Below are positions 7,806 through 18,000 of a stretch of DNA of 47,397 bases, in pieces. Origin of the DNA: an uncultured Dokdonia sp. (GTDB lineage: Bacteria > Bacteroidota > Bacteroidia > Flavobacteriales > Flavobacteriaceae); contig NZ_CALEMI010000087.1 of NCBI RefSeq assembly GCF_937910895.1, forward strand, positions 1 to 47,397, written 5' to 3'. The notes under the pieces were generated by a model that saw nothing but the letters and a program-made list of their open reading frames with translations, had not been told where the DNA came from and searched no databases. The position numbers and the translations under genes were made by a program. Numbering within the stretch: the first letter of the stretch is position 1; each line of letters opens with the position of its first letter.

Positions 7806-8957
7806 ATGACCATCCCTATGCAAACCATTATTGAACACTTTAAGCATTTAAAAGAAGTCACTCCATTTGTAAAACGATATCCAAATTATGATCCTAACGA
7901 TAAAAAAGTTCACATACTATATGTAAGTCCTAGACTCCGATCCGAAGAATATTATAGTAGCATACTTCCTGCATTGGAACTTAATAAAACAACAACACAT
8001 AGCGCTATACTCAGTAGTGTAGAATTAGACCAATCTAGTAAGGACTTTTTTGATTATGTCAATATGTTAGATGTACGGTTATTACAATGGGCTAATTACA
8101 TTGTATTTCCAACTATCCAAACTGATATCACCTATCTTATAAAGGTGTTGCGGTTATTATATCCTCACTTGCAAATAGTTATGCATTTGGATGGGAACTA
8201 CCATAAAATGCCTCTCTGGCACACAAGCTATAAAAAGATTAATTCTGCAATAAAAGATCAGATACTTGCTAATATCAATATGCTGGATATCTGTATATGT
8301 CAAAATGAATCCTTACTAAAACAGTATCGTTCAGCTATTGAATTCTATTTTAAAGATGTAAAATGTTATTTGACAGTTATGCCAACACTTATCTCTAGGA
8401 TAAATGTTGAGAATTTACAACCTGTCAACAGTCAACAAGAAGATATAAATATTGGTGTATTTGATCCTTCAAAGAAATTCTTAGATTTAGTGCCAAATTT
8501 TATAAAAGCACTAAAACAAAAAGGTCATAACGTTCATTTTATCGTTTTTGATTATAAAGGCAATAAGATAGAGTACTATTCACAATCTAACATTATATTT
8601 TTTGACAAAGGGGACTTTCTTACTTATTTTCAGCGAGTTTTAGAGTTACAACTTTCTATGGCATTATTTAATGTTTCTGAATATTCAAGATATGATCCAA
8701 CTCATCATTATTTTGAAGTTTCTGCTCTGGGTATACCTTCAATAGCTTGTAAAAACCATCCAGCAGCATCTATTATAAACTCAAAGGAAGCTGGGCTATT
8801 GGTTATAGACCATACCGATTGGGAATTACATATTACTACCTTATTAGAAAAGGAGAAATTCCGAAAACAATTAGCCCTCCACGCTATGAAGGTTATTTGG
8901 AAGGATCATAGTTTTACTAGAAAAAACTTGAAAAAAATAGCCTCTATATTTGTTTAG
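7806..8957 (+). CDS. GT-B type glycosyltransferase-like protein
   Basis: This 383-aa protein is similar in plan to family-4-type glycosyltransferases. An N-terminal Rossmann-like half opens with KVHILYVSPRL. The C-terminal half contains IGVFDPSKKFLDLVPNFIKAL and the donor-site-like signature FEVSALGIPSIACKNHP...GLLV (about 300-335), where the Glu is a family hallmark. It probably transfers a nucleotide-activated sugar. In mobile elements such enzymes modify DNA, virion proteins or host surface glycans; the substrate cannot be told from sequence. Two ATGs 12 bp apart (7806, 7818) are both possible starts. Confidence 0.7.
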   Translation: MTIPMQTIIEHFKHLKEVTPFVKRYPNYDPNDKKVHILYVSPRLRSEEYYSSILPALELNKTTTHSAILSSVELDQSSKDFFDYVNMLDVRLLQWANYIVFPTIQTDITYLIKVLRLLYPHLQIVMHLDGNYHKMPLWHTSYKKINSAIKDQILANINMLDICICQNESLLKQYRSAIEFYFKDVKCYLTVMPTLISRINVENLQPVNSQQEDINIGVFDPSKKFLDLVPNFIKALKQKGHNVHFIVFDYKGNKIEYYSQSNIIFFDKGDFLTYFQRVLELQLSMALFNVSEYSRYDPTHHYFEVSALGIPSIACKNHPAASIINSKEAGLLVIDHTDWELHITTLLEKEKFRKQLALHAMKVIWKDHSFTRKNLKKIASIFV

Positions 8958-9047
8958 ATATCTAAGGTGTAATTATTTCTGTTTACTGTATTTTAGCATC
9001 TTACATATTTTTTTAAAGAATTATGTGAGTAAAAAAATGCAGGTATT

Positions 9048-10415
9048 ATGAGAAAAAGAGTTGCTGAAGATATAAATGAATTAATCCAAATCTGGAAAGA
9101 AAATATAACTATCACTGTTGATGATGAAGATGGTAATGGGGGGATTATTTACTCGGATGATGAAGATGGTAATGGGGGGATTATTTACTCGGATGATGAA
9201 GATGGTTTTGATAGTATTGAAATAGCTTTTGAGTTAAATCTTCCATTTCCTAATAAAATCATTAAGGAAATGGAAGATTTTTTATTTAGAAATATTTCTA
9301 CTCTGAAGTTTAAGAATTGCTATTTTTCTAAGGATGTTTATATAGGAGCGACAGATATGGATTTTAAATTTATTGATAATTGCTTCTTTAAGACTTCCCT
9401 TAAGCTAAGAGGTGGTAAAAACATTATAAAGTTCCAATATTGTGTGATTGAAAAATTAGACTGTGAAGATGCTGTTTTTGGTAATGAAACAGAAAAAAGC
9501 AAAGGAAAACTCAAACTCTATAATTGTGAATTATATGAAGTAAATTTTAGAAATACTACATTTCATAGCCTAGTTAATTTCTTCAGAAGTACTTTTTATA
9601 ATCCAATAACTTTCTACAAAACTAAATTTTTAGATACCGTAGTTTTATCAGCAGTAACCTTTAGAGAGAATGTACTGCTTTCATATACCGTAATTAATGG
9701 ATTAATGATGTTACGAGGGACGTTTGTTGAAAAGGGATTTGATATTTCCCTAGCAATCATAAATGGAAAACTAAGTCTATTTAATTTTGTGATTGATGAT
9801 TATGCTACGTATAGTAAAATTCATAAGGATGTAGAAACGGCTATGAAAAAATATTCAGGCGAATATGAGTATGTCCAAGCCTATGAAGAGGTTTATGAAG
9901 AAGCGTTATCACATAAGCATTTAATTCCAATTGAAAATAAAAGAGAAACGTATCGTATCATAAAACATCAGCTAGAGAGTCAGAAAAACTATATTGATGC
10001 AATTCGTTATAAAGTCATGGAAAGCAAGACACATTTTAAGGAATCTTGGCAACAGATAAGACATGGGGTTCATTTTTTCAATCCGCTTTCTAATTTAGGG
10101 ATTTTATCACTTAATGGACTATCGAATTGGTTTGGACTATCTTATGTATTAGGAATTATTTTTACAGTTTCAATAGCTTCGTTTTTTTTCAATTTAGCTT
10201 TGTCACATATCGGCTACTTTGAGTTTACGTGGGATTATACAGCATGGCAATGGGAATATTTTGTTCAATTTTTAAATCCAACACATCGCTTTGATTATAT
10301 GAAGGCTATTGATCCAAACCCCAAGAAATGGTTTTTTATTTGGGATTTTATAGGTAGAATTTTTATTAGTTATGGAATCTATCAAACCATTCAAGCTTTT
10401 AGAAAATATAAATAG
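9048..10415 (+). CDS. Pentapeptide-repeat-like beta-helix protein with C-terminal membrane segments
   Basis: This 455-aa protein has an acidic N-terminus containing an in-frame 12-residue tandem duplication (DDEDGNGGIIYS). From about 85 to 245 it shows a degenerate right-handed beta-helix pattern with recurrent F/C/A spacing (NCYFSKDVY, DNCFFKTSL, LYNCELYEV, FRNTTFHSL, FRSTFYNP). A helical linker follows, then two hydrophobic segments at about 360-385 and near the C-terminus. Pentapeptide proteins with C-terminal membrane or ion-channel parts are common in Bacteroidota. The role in the element is unknown; superinfection exclusion is one possibility. Confidence 0.65.
   Translation: MRKRVAEDINELIQIWKENITITVDDEDGNGGIIYSDDEDGNGGIIYSDDEDGFDSIEIAFELNLPFPNKIIKEMEDFLFRNISTLKFKNCYFSKDVYIGATDMDFKFIDNCFFKTSLKLRGGKNIIKFQYCVIEKLDCEDAVFGNETEKSKGKLKLYNCELYEVNFRNTTFHSLVNFFRSTFYNPITFYKTKFLDTVVLSAVTFRENVLLSYTVINGLMMLRGTFVEKGFDISLAIINGKLSLFNFVIDDYATYSKIHKDVETAMKKYSGEYEYVQAYEEVYEEALSHKHLIPIENKRETYRIIKHQLESQKNYIDAIRYKVMESKTHFKESWQQIRHGVHFFNPLSNLGILSLNGLSNWFGLSYVLGIIFTVSIASFFFNLALSHIGYFEFTWDYTAWQWEYFVQFLNPTHRFDYMKAIDPNPKKWFFIWDFIGRIFISYGIYQTIQAFRKYK
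9120..9206 (+). repeat. 36-bp in-frame tandem duplication in the beta-helix gene
   Basis: Two identical 36-bp units (9120-9155 and 9156-9191) are followed by 15 bp of a third. Each full unit encodes 12 residues, so copy-number change keeps the frame. Confidence 0.95.
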
Positions 10416-10437
10416 TTAAAGTGATTTAATATAGATT

Positions 10438-10689
10438 TTAGGTTAAAACTAGATTTTGTAACTCCCTTTTATATTTTACAATTCTTGGCGCGTTCTGAGC
10501 AGAATAAACAATCGATTTAGCCTCTTCAGTATAATCTAATTTTTTACAAGCAACATACTGATTTTCTGTTGCAGTATCAAATTCACTTTGCTCAACCACA
10601 AATACACTTTTTGTGTTTTGTATTTCACACACAAAAAAGGGAGAGATAAAATCGGCTACTACTTCAGGAAGAATTTTTCTTTTATTCAC
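10438..10689 (-). CDS. Small hypothetical protein on the opposite strand
   Basis: This 83-aa protein is one of the few leftward genes inside the element. No domain is recognised. Its composition is coding-like (FISPFFVCEIQNTKSVFVVEQSEF). It is convergent with the beta-helix gene and separated from it by 22 bp. Its upstream region runs into the 105-bp repeat zone. Confidence 0.5.
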   Translation of the reverse strand: MNKRKILPEVVADFISPFFVCEIQNTKSVFVVEQSEFDTATENQYVACKKLDYTEEAKSIVYSAQNAPRIVKYKRELQNLVLT

Positions 10690-10855
10690 TACAAGGTTTT
10701 GAGTTTGCGAAAATAGCTAAAATCACAATGATTCTTTTATTGAAAGAGAGGTGTTTTCCTAGAATAATTTAATGTTTCTGTAAAGAGTTTTTTTGAAAAA
10801 CAACTTCCACTTTATTATAAAACCTTTAAAGAATCTTTTAAGTATCTCGTAGTAT

Positions 10856-11222
10856 TTCTCTAGGGAAACAGGCTTTGGTATAACGTAGCCCTATTTCTTT
10901 AAAAAACAGGATAAGAGTTGATGCAGTTTATTATGGGGTGTTTCTCTAAGGAAACAGGCTATTTTCCTAAGAAAACAGGCTTTGGTTTGACCTACCTATT
11001 TTTTTAGAAAACAGGGTAAGAATTGATGCCGTTTATTGTGGGGTATTTTTCTAAGGAAACAGGCTATTTTCTAGGGAAATAGGCTTTGGCTTGACCTACC
11101 CTATTTCTTTAGAAAACAAGGTAAACATTGATGCCGTTTATTATGGGGTGTTTCTCTAAGGAAACAGGCTATTTTTCTAGGAAAACAGGCTTTGATATAA
11201 GGTACCCTATTTCTTTAGAAAC
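10856..11222. repeat. 105-bp tandem repeat, about 3.6 copies
   Basis: Units start at 10918, 11023 and 11128, with a partial unit before them from 10856. The first two full units are exactly 105 bp. Each contains the submotif CTAAGGAAACAGGCT once or twice. Several dyads are present, such as GTTTC-6 nt-GAAAC and CCTATTTCTTTAGAAAACAGG-type half-sites. Clustered dyads of this kind suit an iteron origin or a multi-site protein-binding region. Confidence 0.85.
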
Positions 11223-11237
11223 TCTTTAAAGGTCATT

Positions 11238-11271
11238 AAGAAAATAGTGTTTACAACACATCTATTTTCTT
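11238..11271. terminator. Hairpin downstream of the 105-bp repeats
   Basis: AAGAAAATAG pairs with CTATTTTCTT around a 14-nt loop that can itself pair (TGTTTAC/ACAACA). It may end leader transcription before the methylase operon or insulate the repeat region. Confidence 0.45.
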
Positions 11272-11409
11272 TATCTAAGCTAAAAATACTCAAGTCTCTT
11301 TTGTAAGAGCGAATATCTAGCACCAAAAATTAAGGCGTAATAATTTCCATTATTAGACTTTGGTACTTTTTGGGTTTTTTAATATACTGTTATTTAGAAA
11401 GTTGGATTT

Positions 11410-14400
11410 TTGTTTTGTCACTTTACCAAAGTCGCGCCACGGAATCCTGATATAGCGGAAGTATTTTGGCTTCAAACAAAACATAGTTTGGAATTCACAG
11501 TACTACATAATAAAGAAAACAAGTCAGTAGCGCTTCGATTTAATAAAGAAGTTCCTAATGAGATACGCGATTACCTAAAGGAATTGGGTTTTAGGGAATA
11601 TAGAAATGCCCCACTAAAACTATTTGCTAAAGATCGCCCTTCGTATCGTCGATTTATAAAAGATTTTCAGCAGGCTTTAAAAAATAATACACAATGGAAT
11701 AACATTATTATCCATCCTTCTTACGAGCCGTCAAAAGACCATATCCCAAAAGTTCGATTTAGTAAGATACAATTCATATTTAAAGATGCAGATCGAAAGG
11801 ATCAAGAGTATATCGTTTTTGAACCCTTACAAGCTTTGGCTACAAAGATTGCAAAGCAGTATAGCGAAATACACTTTAAAGATGCTTTAAAACATATCAT
11901 GGTATTTCCTAGACGATATAGAGAAGCTAGTAAAAAATTATTTGAAGCAGGACAAATTATATATAGCGCAGACTCATATGATAAAAATACTAAAAGTGCA
12001 AAAGAAATAATTGTTGAACCGATAACAGAAACACCTACCGAATTACCAAAAGAAGTAACCCCCGTAAAAACTAAACTTGAACCTGCTGACGAAGCTGAAT
12101 CTGAATCTAAAACTGAAAAAGAAGTCAACATATTAGATAAAGAGAACACCGAAAAAGAGCCCAAGGAAAAAGAATTAGTAGCTCCTAAAAAAAAGAAGCT
12201 AAAGCAATGGGAGTATCAAATTCCATTTACTAAAAAACTAAAGTATAACGCTAAAATTACGATTGCTCAATTCAAAAAAAACAGCTACAGCTATGGACTG
12301 AATTACCAAAAAGGCTATGGTAATTTTTCTGGTTACGCAGGATCGCCTAGCATTTATGATCCGCAGTTTCCATCCCATAAAAAAGCATTAAAAGCGGGGT
12401 TTACATCTTTAATAAAGCAAATAGAAACTATCATAGAAAAAGGGGATGTGATTTTAAATAATGATCCCCTTCATAGAGAACGAATGGGAGGCGTACTAGA
12501 ACAGATCATCGCTTTAGCAAAAGAAAAAGGGTTTGATCTGCCAAAAACAATCATTAAAAATATACTAAAAGAAGCACCTACAAAAATAGAGATGCCTTTA
12601 GAAAAAGAAGTAATCCCTATAACAGCCCCCATAAAAGAAGTTTCAAGACTTGACAGGGAATACGCTCAAAAAAGAGAAGCCAATGGATACCGTATAGTGC
12701 AAAGTGTTATTCAGAAGTTACAAATCACAATAGATGATATAGAGCAGGATAAAGAGATTACCCAGGCCCTTATAAATGATTTATTAGATGTTAGTGAGTC
12801 CGATGACCTGACAAAGGATATAAAAGGGGTTATTGATGATTTTAGAGCGCAGTACACGGCATCGACTGAAGAGGCTATTACCTTTCAAGTTTTACGTCTT
12901 ATCGAGTTTTTTAGACTTTCTGAATTAAAAGCGAATTCTGACCTACCTAAAGTAAAGAGTATTACAGAAAAAACTTTAGAGAATATGCTTATTCCCGACA
13001 GTGTTGGAACTGATTTCGCTTACGGGAATATAAGCTATACTAACCGGACTTTTTATAAAAGAGAGTATCCGTATTTATTACATATTTCAGATGATACTTT
13101 AGAGAGCGCTGATGCAAGTTCGCTATTTGAACTTATGCAATTCCCACATCCAACCGATTATGGGTTTGCAGTGAGTCGTTTTGCATTATTGGAACTCTTT
13201 GAAAACAAAGGCGAAGCTATATTCAAGGAATTGGATTTGCCTAGGACGCTTAACTATCCGTATATCAATCTGCATACCCACCATAGAGCGGTACGCCCAC
13301 TAGGAGAAATTATAACGAATGATACCGATAGAAGCAAGTGGTGGCACGCTATAGAACATTATCGTCCTATAAAAGACCCCCATTTTACAATCACTCTTAT
13401 TGATGAGCAGATCACTATCGAACAGGAAAAACAAGAGGCACTTATCAATCCCAATACAGGCAAACCTAAAGGAAAATTAAAGGAAGAATACCAAAATAGA
13501 GAATGGACAATTACACTTTTACAACAATCAAAAGCAAACATAAAAGCTTATATCGAAAGTTTACAGGGTAGTAGTCAAGCTGAAAAACAAACACCAAAAC
13601 AAGACCCTAGTTATTTAGATCAGGTAGTGGCTATTATGCATACCCATTATCATAAAGGAGAGCGACTGACAAAAAAGAAAATAGAGGCACTTTTAGAGAC
13701 CGCGGAAGTACCTACTCTTGGAATGCTATGGGAAGCGGTAGAACTCTCATGGCTTTTATGGTATCGTCAATTATATCTTCAAATCACGCCGTTTGAGGTA
13801 AGTCTAAAGGCAATGATCCGATTTTGGAATGAAGTACAACCCACCTATGCCTATTCGGATAGCAGTAAGGAGAAATACAAGCAGTATTCCACTCCTTGTC
13901 TTATAGGAGCCATGCTTGCTGAGTATACAGGCATGAGAAACGCCGAGGCGGTTTTTGAACCAAGCGCAGGCAATGGACTGTTACTTGTTGGGGCTAAACC
14001 CCATAAGACTATTGTGAATGAAATTGACACCTCTCGTTTAGCTTCACTACGATTTCAACGGTTTTCAGAGTTGCACGCCATGAACGCTTCTGAGCCTTTT
14101 CCCAAAAAATGGAAACACCATTTTGATGTAATGGTCACTAATCCACCTTTTGCGCGATGGGAGGAAGACCGTTTTGATAAAAACCGCATTGTTGGCAAGT
14201 ACTTTAATAAGCATTATGAACTTGCAAGTTTTATGCGCTTAGAGCATTTAATGGCAGGACTTGGCCTTGATACTCTAAAAGATTCGGGCAAATCAGGTAT
14301 CATCATTATGGGGCATTTTGGCTACGGTAAAGATGGTCATATTAATCGATATGCTCCTTTTTATAAATGGCTGTATCGTCATTATATCGTTGATGATGTG

Positions 14401-14631
14401 ATTAATCTCAATGGGTTTACCCTGTATAACAAACAAGGAGCAGTCGCCTCTATGATGCTGATTTTAGTGGGGGGTCGAAAACAAATTCCTACTACGATAT
14501 TCCCCACAAAACAAACCCATCCCCAATTAGAAGCTATTGTTGAGAGCTATGAAGCTTTATGGCTTCGAGTCAAATCGCATATAGATCCTTTAAAAAAATT
14601 AGTAGAACAATTAAAAATTGCAAACAGATGA
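11410..14631 (+). CDS. Large N6-adenine DNA methyltransferase, DarB-like polyvalent protein
   Basis: This 1073-aa protein has a charged N-terminal region, a Lys/Glu/Pro-rich linker (about 195-265), a central helical part and a C-terminal class I methyltransferase domain. The SAM-binding motif is FEPSAGNG (849-856) and the catalytic motif is NPPF (911-914), which marks N6-adenine methylation. With the helicase downstream it matches the split form of phage P1 DarB, a virion-packaged antirestriction methylase-helicase. The longest frame begins at TTG 11410, but its first codons are the conserved 31-bp repeat. A later start (TTG 11488 or a non-standard codon) is plausible. Confidence 0.85.
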   Translation: MFCHFTKVAPRNPDIAEVFWLQTKHSLEFTVLHNKENKSVALRFNKEVPNEIRDYLKELGFREYRNAPLKLFAKDRPSYRRFIKDFQQALKNNTQWNNIIIHPSYEPSKDHIPKVRFSKIQFIFKDADRKDQEYIVFEPLQALATKIAKQYSEIHFKDALKHIMVFPRRYREASKKLFEAGQIIYSADSYDKNTKSAKEIIVEPITETPTELPKEVTPVKTKLEPADEAESESKTEKEVNILDKENTEKEPKEKELVAPKKKKLKQWEYQIPFTKKLKYNAKITIAQFKKNSYSYGLNYQKGYGNFSGYAGSPSIYDPQFPSHKKALKAGFTSLIKQIETIIEKGDVILNNDPLHRERMGGVLEQIIALAKEKGFDLPKTIIKNILKEAPTKIEMPLEKEVIPITAPIKEVSRLDREYAQKREANGYRIVQSVIQKLQITIDDIEQDKEITQALINDLLDVSESDDLTKDIKGVIDDFRAQYTASTEEAITFQVLRLIEFFRLSELKANSDLPKVKSITEKTLENMLIPDSVGTDFAYGNISYTNRTFYKREYPYLLHISDDTLESADASSLFELMQFPHPTDYGFAVSRFALLELFENKGEAIFKELDLPRTLNYPYINLHTHHRAVRPLGEIITNDTDRSKWWHAIEHYRPIKDPHFTITLIDEQITIEQEKQEALINPNTGKPKGKLKEEYQNREWTITLLQQSKANIKAYIESLQGSSQAEKQTPKQDPSYLDQVVAIMHTHYHKGERLTKKKIEALLETAEVPTLGMLWEAVELSWLLWYRQLYLQITPFEVSLKAMIRFWNEVQPTYAYSDSSKEKYKQYSTPCLIGAMLAEYTGMRNAEAVFEPSAGNGLLLVGAKPHKTIVNEIDTSRLASLRFQRFSELHAMNASEPFPKKWKHHFDVMVTNPPFARWEEDRFDKNRIVGKYFNKHYELASFMRLEHLMAGLGLDTLKDSGKSGIIIMGHFGYGKDGHINRYAPFYKWLYRHYIVDDVINLNGFTLYNKQGAVASMMLILVGGRKQIPTTIFPTKQTHPQLEAIVESYEALWLRVKSHIDPLKKLVEQLKIANR
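11415..11445 (+). repeat. 31-bp direct repeat, copy 1
   Basis: This 31-bp sequence, with core ACCAAAGTCGCGCCACGG, recurs at 26163-26193 with one mismatch. Copy 1 overlaps the first codons of the longest methylase reading frame; copy 2 is non-coding. The GC content is far above the surroundings. Confidence 0.9.
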
Positions 14632-15053
14632 TATTTTACAATCCACAATTGATCACCGATACCGATAGTGCAACACTATTTTGTATTCAAAACGCTACTG
14701 CATTTGATCAGTACGAAGATCATTATTCAGGTATTTACCTGCATCTATTTAATCTTATCGAAAATGCTCTAAAAGAAAAAGAGAATGTCGTTGGTCTGAT
14801 TGAAGACTATTTAGAGACTCCTTATTCAGGAGGTGAAAATTCAGAGGAATTAACGTCTTTTATTTTTTATAGTGACCGTATGAATAATGCCCTTGCGACC
14901 CTTCGCACTCGTTGGAGCGGGTATGACCCCTTAGTAGCGCAAGACACCCTTACCACAGCTTCTGATATCAGTAAACAAGAGGCGATACAGGGCTACAGCC
15001 ATACTACTTTACGAAGTTATTTAGAAGCATTAACCACCATTGAACTTGACTGA
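14628..15053 (+). CDS. Hypothetical protein between methylase and helicase
   Basis: This 141-aa acidic protein starts at an ATG overlapping the methylase stop (ATGA) and is followed 1 bp later by the helicase start. No domain is recognised; it is largely helical. Its strict coupling to both neighbours suggests a subunit or adaptor of the methylase-helicase assembly. Confidence 0.7.
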   Translation: MIFYNPQLITDTDSATLFCIQNATAFDQYEDHYSGIYLHLFNLIENALKEKENVVGLIEDYLETPYSGGENSEELTSFIFYSDRMNNALATLRTRWSGYDPLVAQDTLTTASDISKQEAIQGYSHTTLRSYLEALTTIELD

Positions 15054-15054
15054 T

Positions 15055-18000
15055 ATGCAAGAAATCCCTTTAAAAGAAGTCGCATCAACTATGGACACGA
15101 CAGCACTTACAGAGGCTAAAAGTGCTTTAGTATCGTATGCGCCTATGTCAAAAGCACCCTATGTGATGGATACCTTAGTGCCTCGAAATTTAGCTTTTGA
15201 AACTCAGGTGGCGCTTACTAGTGTTGTTAGGCAGTATGGAAACATTGACCATTTGGTTCGAGATAAATTACGCTATGATTCACTAGAGAACCTTTGGAAA
15301 GCCTTTAGCGCCGAACAAGTAGATGCCGTTGGACTGTACTTGAAACAGTTTGATGTGGGTAAAAGCTTGATTATCGCTGATGCCACGGGTATTGGTAAAG
15401 GTCGCGAAGCAGGTGGGGTAATTCGTCACGCCGTAATGGAGGGGTATTTGCCTATATTCTTTACCCAAAAAGTAAAACTGTTTTCAGATATCTACAGGGA
15501 TTTAAAAGCCATTGATCTAACGAACATTGATCCGTTTATTTTAAATACTGATAGTCAGGCGAAGATTAAAGACAGTGATGGTAGTGTGGTTTTTAGTTCG
15601 CTTTCTTCGGCAGAGCAAAAAGAGCTTTTAACTAGTTCAGAGACCGTTGCCACTGATAGCGATAGAGCCATTGCGTATTACAAATCTATTGGTAGGGATT
15701 TACCTGATCCTGAAAAAGAGCCTGAACTTACCATAACCAATGTGATTGATCATCTGCCAAGTGAGTACGATATGATCTTTTCCACCTATTCTCAACTGCA
15801 ATCGGCAGCACCCTACAAGTATTTATGGTTAAAAGCGATTTGTGAAGAGGTGCAATTAGGCAGATCACGATTTAAAGGAGTGGTTTTTGTCTTGGATGAG
15901 TGTCACACCATAGGATCACATGAGACCCTTATAGGACAGGCGATGTTATCACTTTTATCTCGATCTCATTGCTGTTGTTTCCTTAGTGCTACCTTCGCTA
16001 AATATCCTGAGGTGATGCCTATTTACGCTGGATATACGGCTATTGCAGAGGCGAAACTAAGTAATGCGAATTTTGTGAGTTCCATCAAAAGAGGTGGACT
16101 CGCCTTACAAGAAATCATCTCACCCAATCTAGCAGAAATGGGACAGCTTATTTCTCGCCAACGCTCTAGTGAAGGGATAGAAACTTTTTACGAGGTATTA
16201 GAACATGAGCCAGAGCGAAGTCTACATAGAAAACAAGTAGATAGGATCATTAAGATCATGCGCCGTATTGCTTTATTTGAAAGTGAGTATTTAAACGCTC
16301 GTTTTGCGGTTATTCATTCTCAGGCAAAAGCTCAAGGGGATAAAACCAAACAGAAGCCTAGAAATCTAGGAGTTAAACAAAGCCCCTATTTTTCTAGAGT
16401 CTTTGGGATTGTCGATCAAATGCTCTTTGCACTAAAAGCGCCATCGGTGGCAAAAAAGACACTTGATTTATTAGCACAAAATAAAAAAGTAGTGATCGCC
16501 TTTAAAAGCACGATGGGTGCATTTTTAAATGATTTACAATTATCATCAGGGGATACCATCCCCACAAAAGACTTGGACTTTGTTCATATATTACAAAAAG
16601 GACTAGATAGTATTTTTTATTATAACTATACTACTATTGATAATGAAAAGTCACGTCAGCGCATCCCTTTAGAAGAGTTACCCGAACAGGCACAAATTGC
16701 GTACAACACCCTTAAAGAAGATATTAAAAAGGAGCGTTCAGGGCTTACGATATCCCCTATTGATATTCTAATTGATACTATTACAAAAGCAAAGAAACCC
16801 ACTGATCTTGGCGGTCATAATAAGTCTCATTTCAAAGTAGGCGAAGTTACGGGGCGTAAACAGCGATTGCTCTTTGATGGAGATAGGGCTACTATTCAAT
16901 CCTTTCGATCTGATTCTGAAAAGGCATTTCGGCTATTTAATTCAGGGGAATATGATGTTCTACTGATTAATCAGAGTGGAAGTACAGGCGCTTCAGCCCA
17001 CGCATCGAAAGATTTTAAGGATCAACGTAAACGTGCCTTACTCATGCACCAATTTGAACTAGACATTAATACGGTGGTGCAAATATTAGGTAGAGTCAAT
17101 CGCACAGGGCAAGTAGTCCTACCTGAGTATTACTATATCACTTCGGATATCCCAATGGAGCGTAGACTTATGACCATGCTCAAGGCAAAACTAAAAACCT
17201 TAGATGCCAATACCACGGGATCGCAAAAAACGCGTGATGATACCCTTAAAAGTCCTGACTTTTTAAATAAATATGGAGACACGGTAGCCCACGCATGGAT
17301 TAAAGAACATCCAGAGATGATGCCCGATTTGGGATATCCAAACCATACCAGAGTGAAGGATGATAACGGATATGTAAGTTATGTGCTGAATCCAGAAAAA
17401 CACGGGGCAATTCGCCAATTAACGGGTCGCGCAGGGCTTTTATTAGTCAAAGATCAAGAGGCACTCTATGATGAATTACTCTCTCGCTATAAAGATCAAG
17501 TCCAATTAGAAAAACAACAGGGCACTTATGATTTAGAAGTGGAGTTTTTACAATTGGATGCAGAGGTTCAAAAGCGGTATTTATTTCATAAGGGTTCAGG
17601 GGGAGAGAGCGCCTTTGGACGCGATACCGTCAGAGAAGAAACTATTATTAATAATTTGAATCGTCCCTTTACCCTGCAACAAGTAGAGATCAGAATTCTA
17701 AAAGCATTGGAAGGTCAACCTCCTGAAACGATCAAACAGCAGTTACTGGCTAAAATCGCATTAGAATATCCTATAATGGTTAAGGAAAGAGAATCTTCAA
17801 AAAGAGAAGGGATTGATAAACTCATTTTGCAACTTGGAGAGTTAAAAGCTAAAGACCATCTAAGTGACAAGGAGCAAGAAGAAGCAGCACTCTTACAATC
17901 GATTATAGCTGAAAAAGAAAAGAATTTACAAGAATATATAAAGCAATTAGAGACCGTCCGTAGACGTATTGAAACTCATATTGGGTTTTGGCAGGTTGGA

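Larger units (their letters stand above)
10690..11409. other. 720-bp non-coding region ahead of the replication-type block
   Basis: There is no coding frame. The centre is a 105-bp tandem repeat (10856-11222), followed by a hairpin (11238-11271). The region lies immediately upstream of the methylase-helicase operon and is the largest gap in the element, so it is a good candidate for a control region or origin. Confidence 0.6.

Noticed and set aside
10856-11222. CRISPR array or repetitive coding gene
   Set aside because: The 105-bp units have no spacer-repeat structure, and all frames are interrupted by stops.
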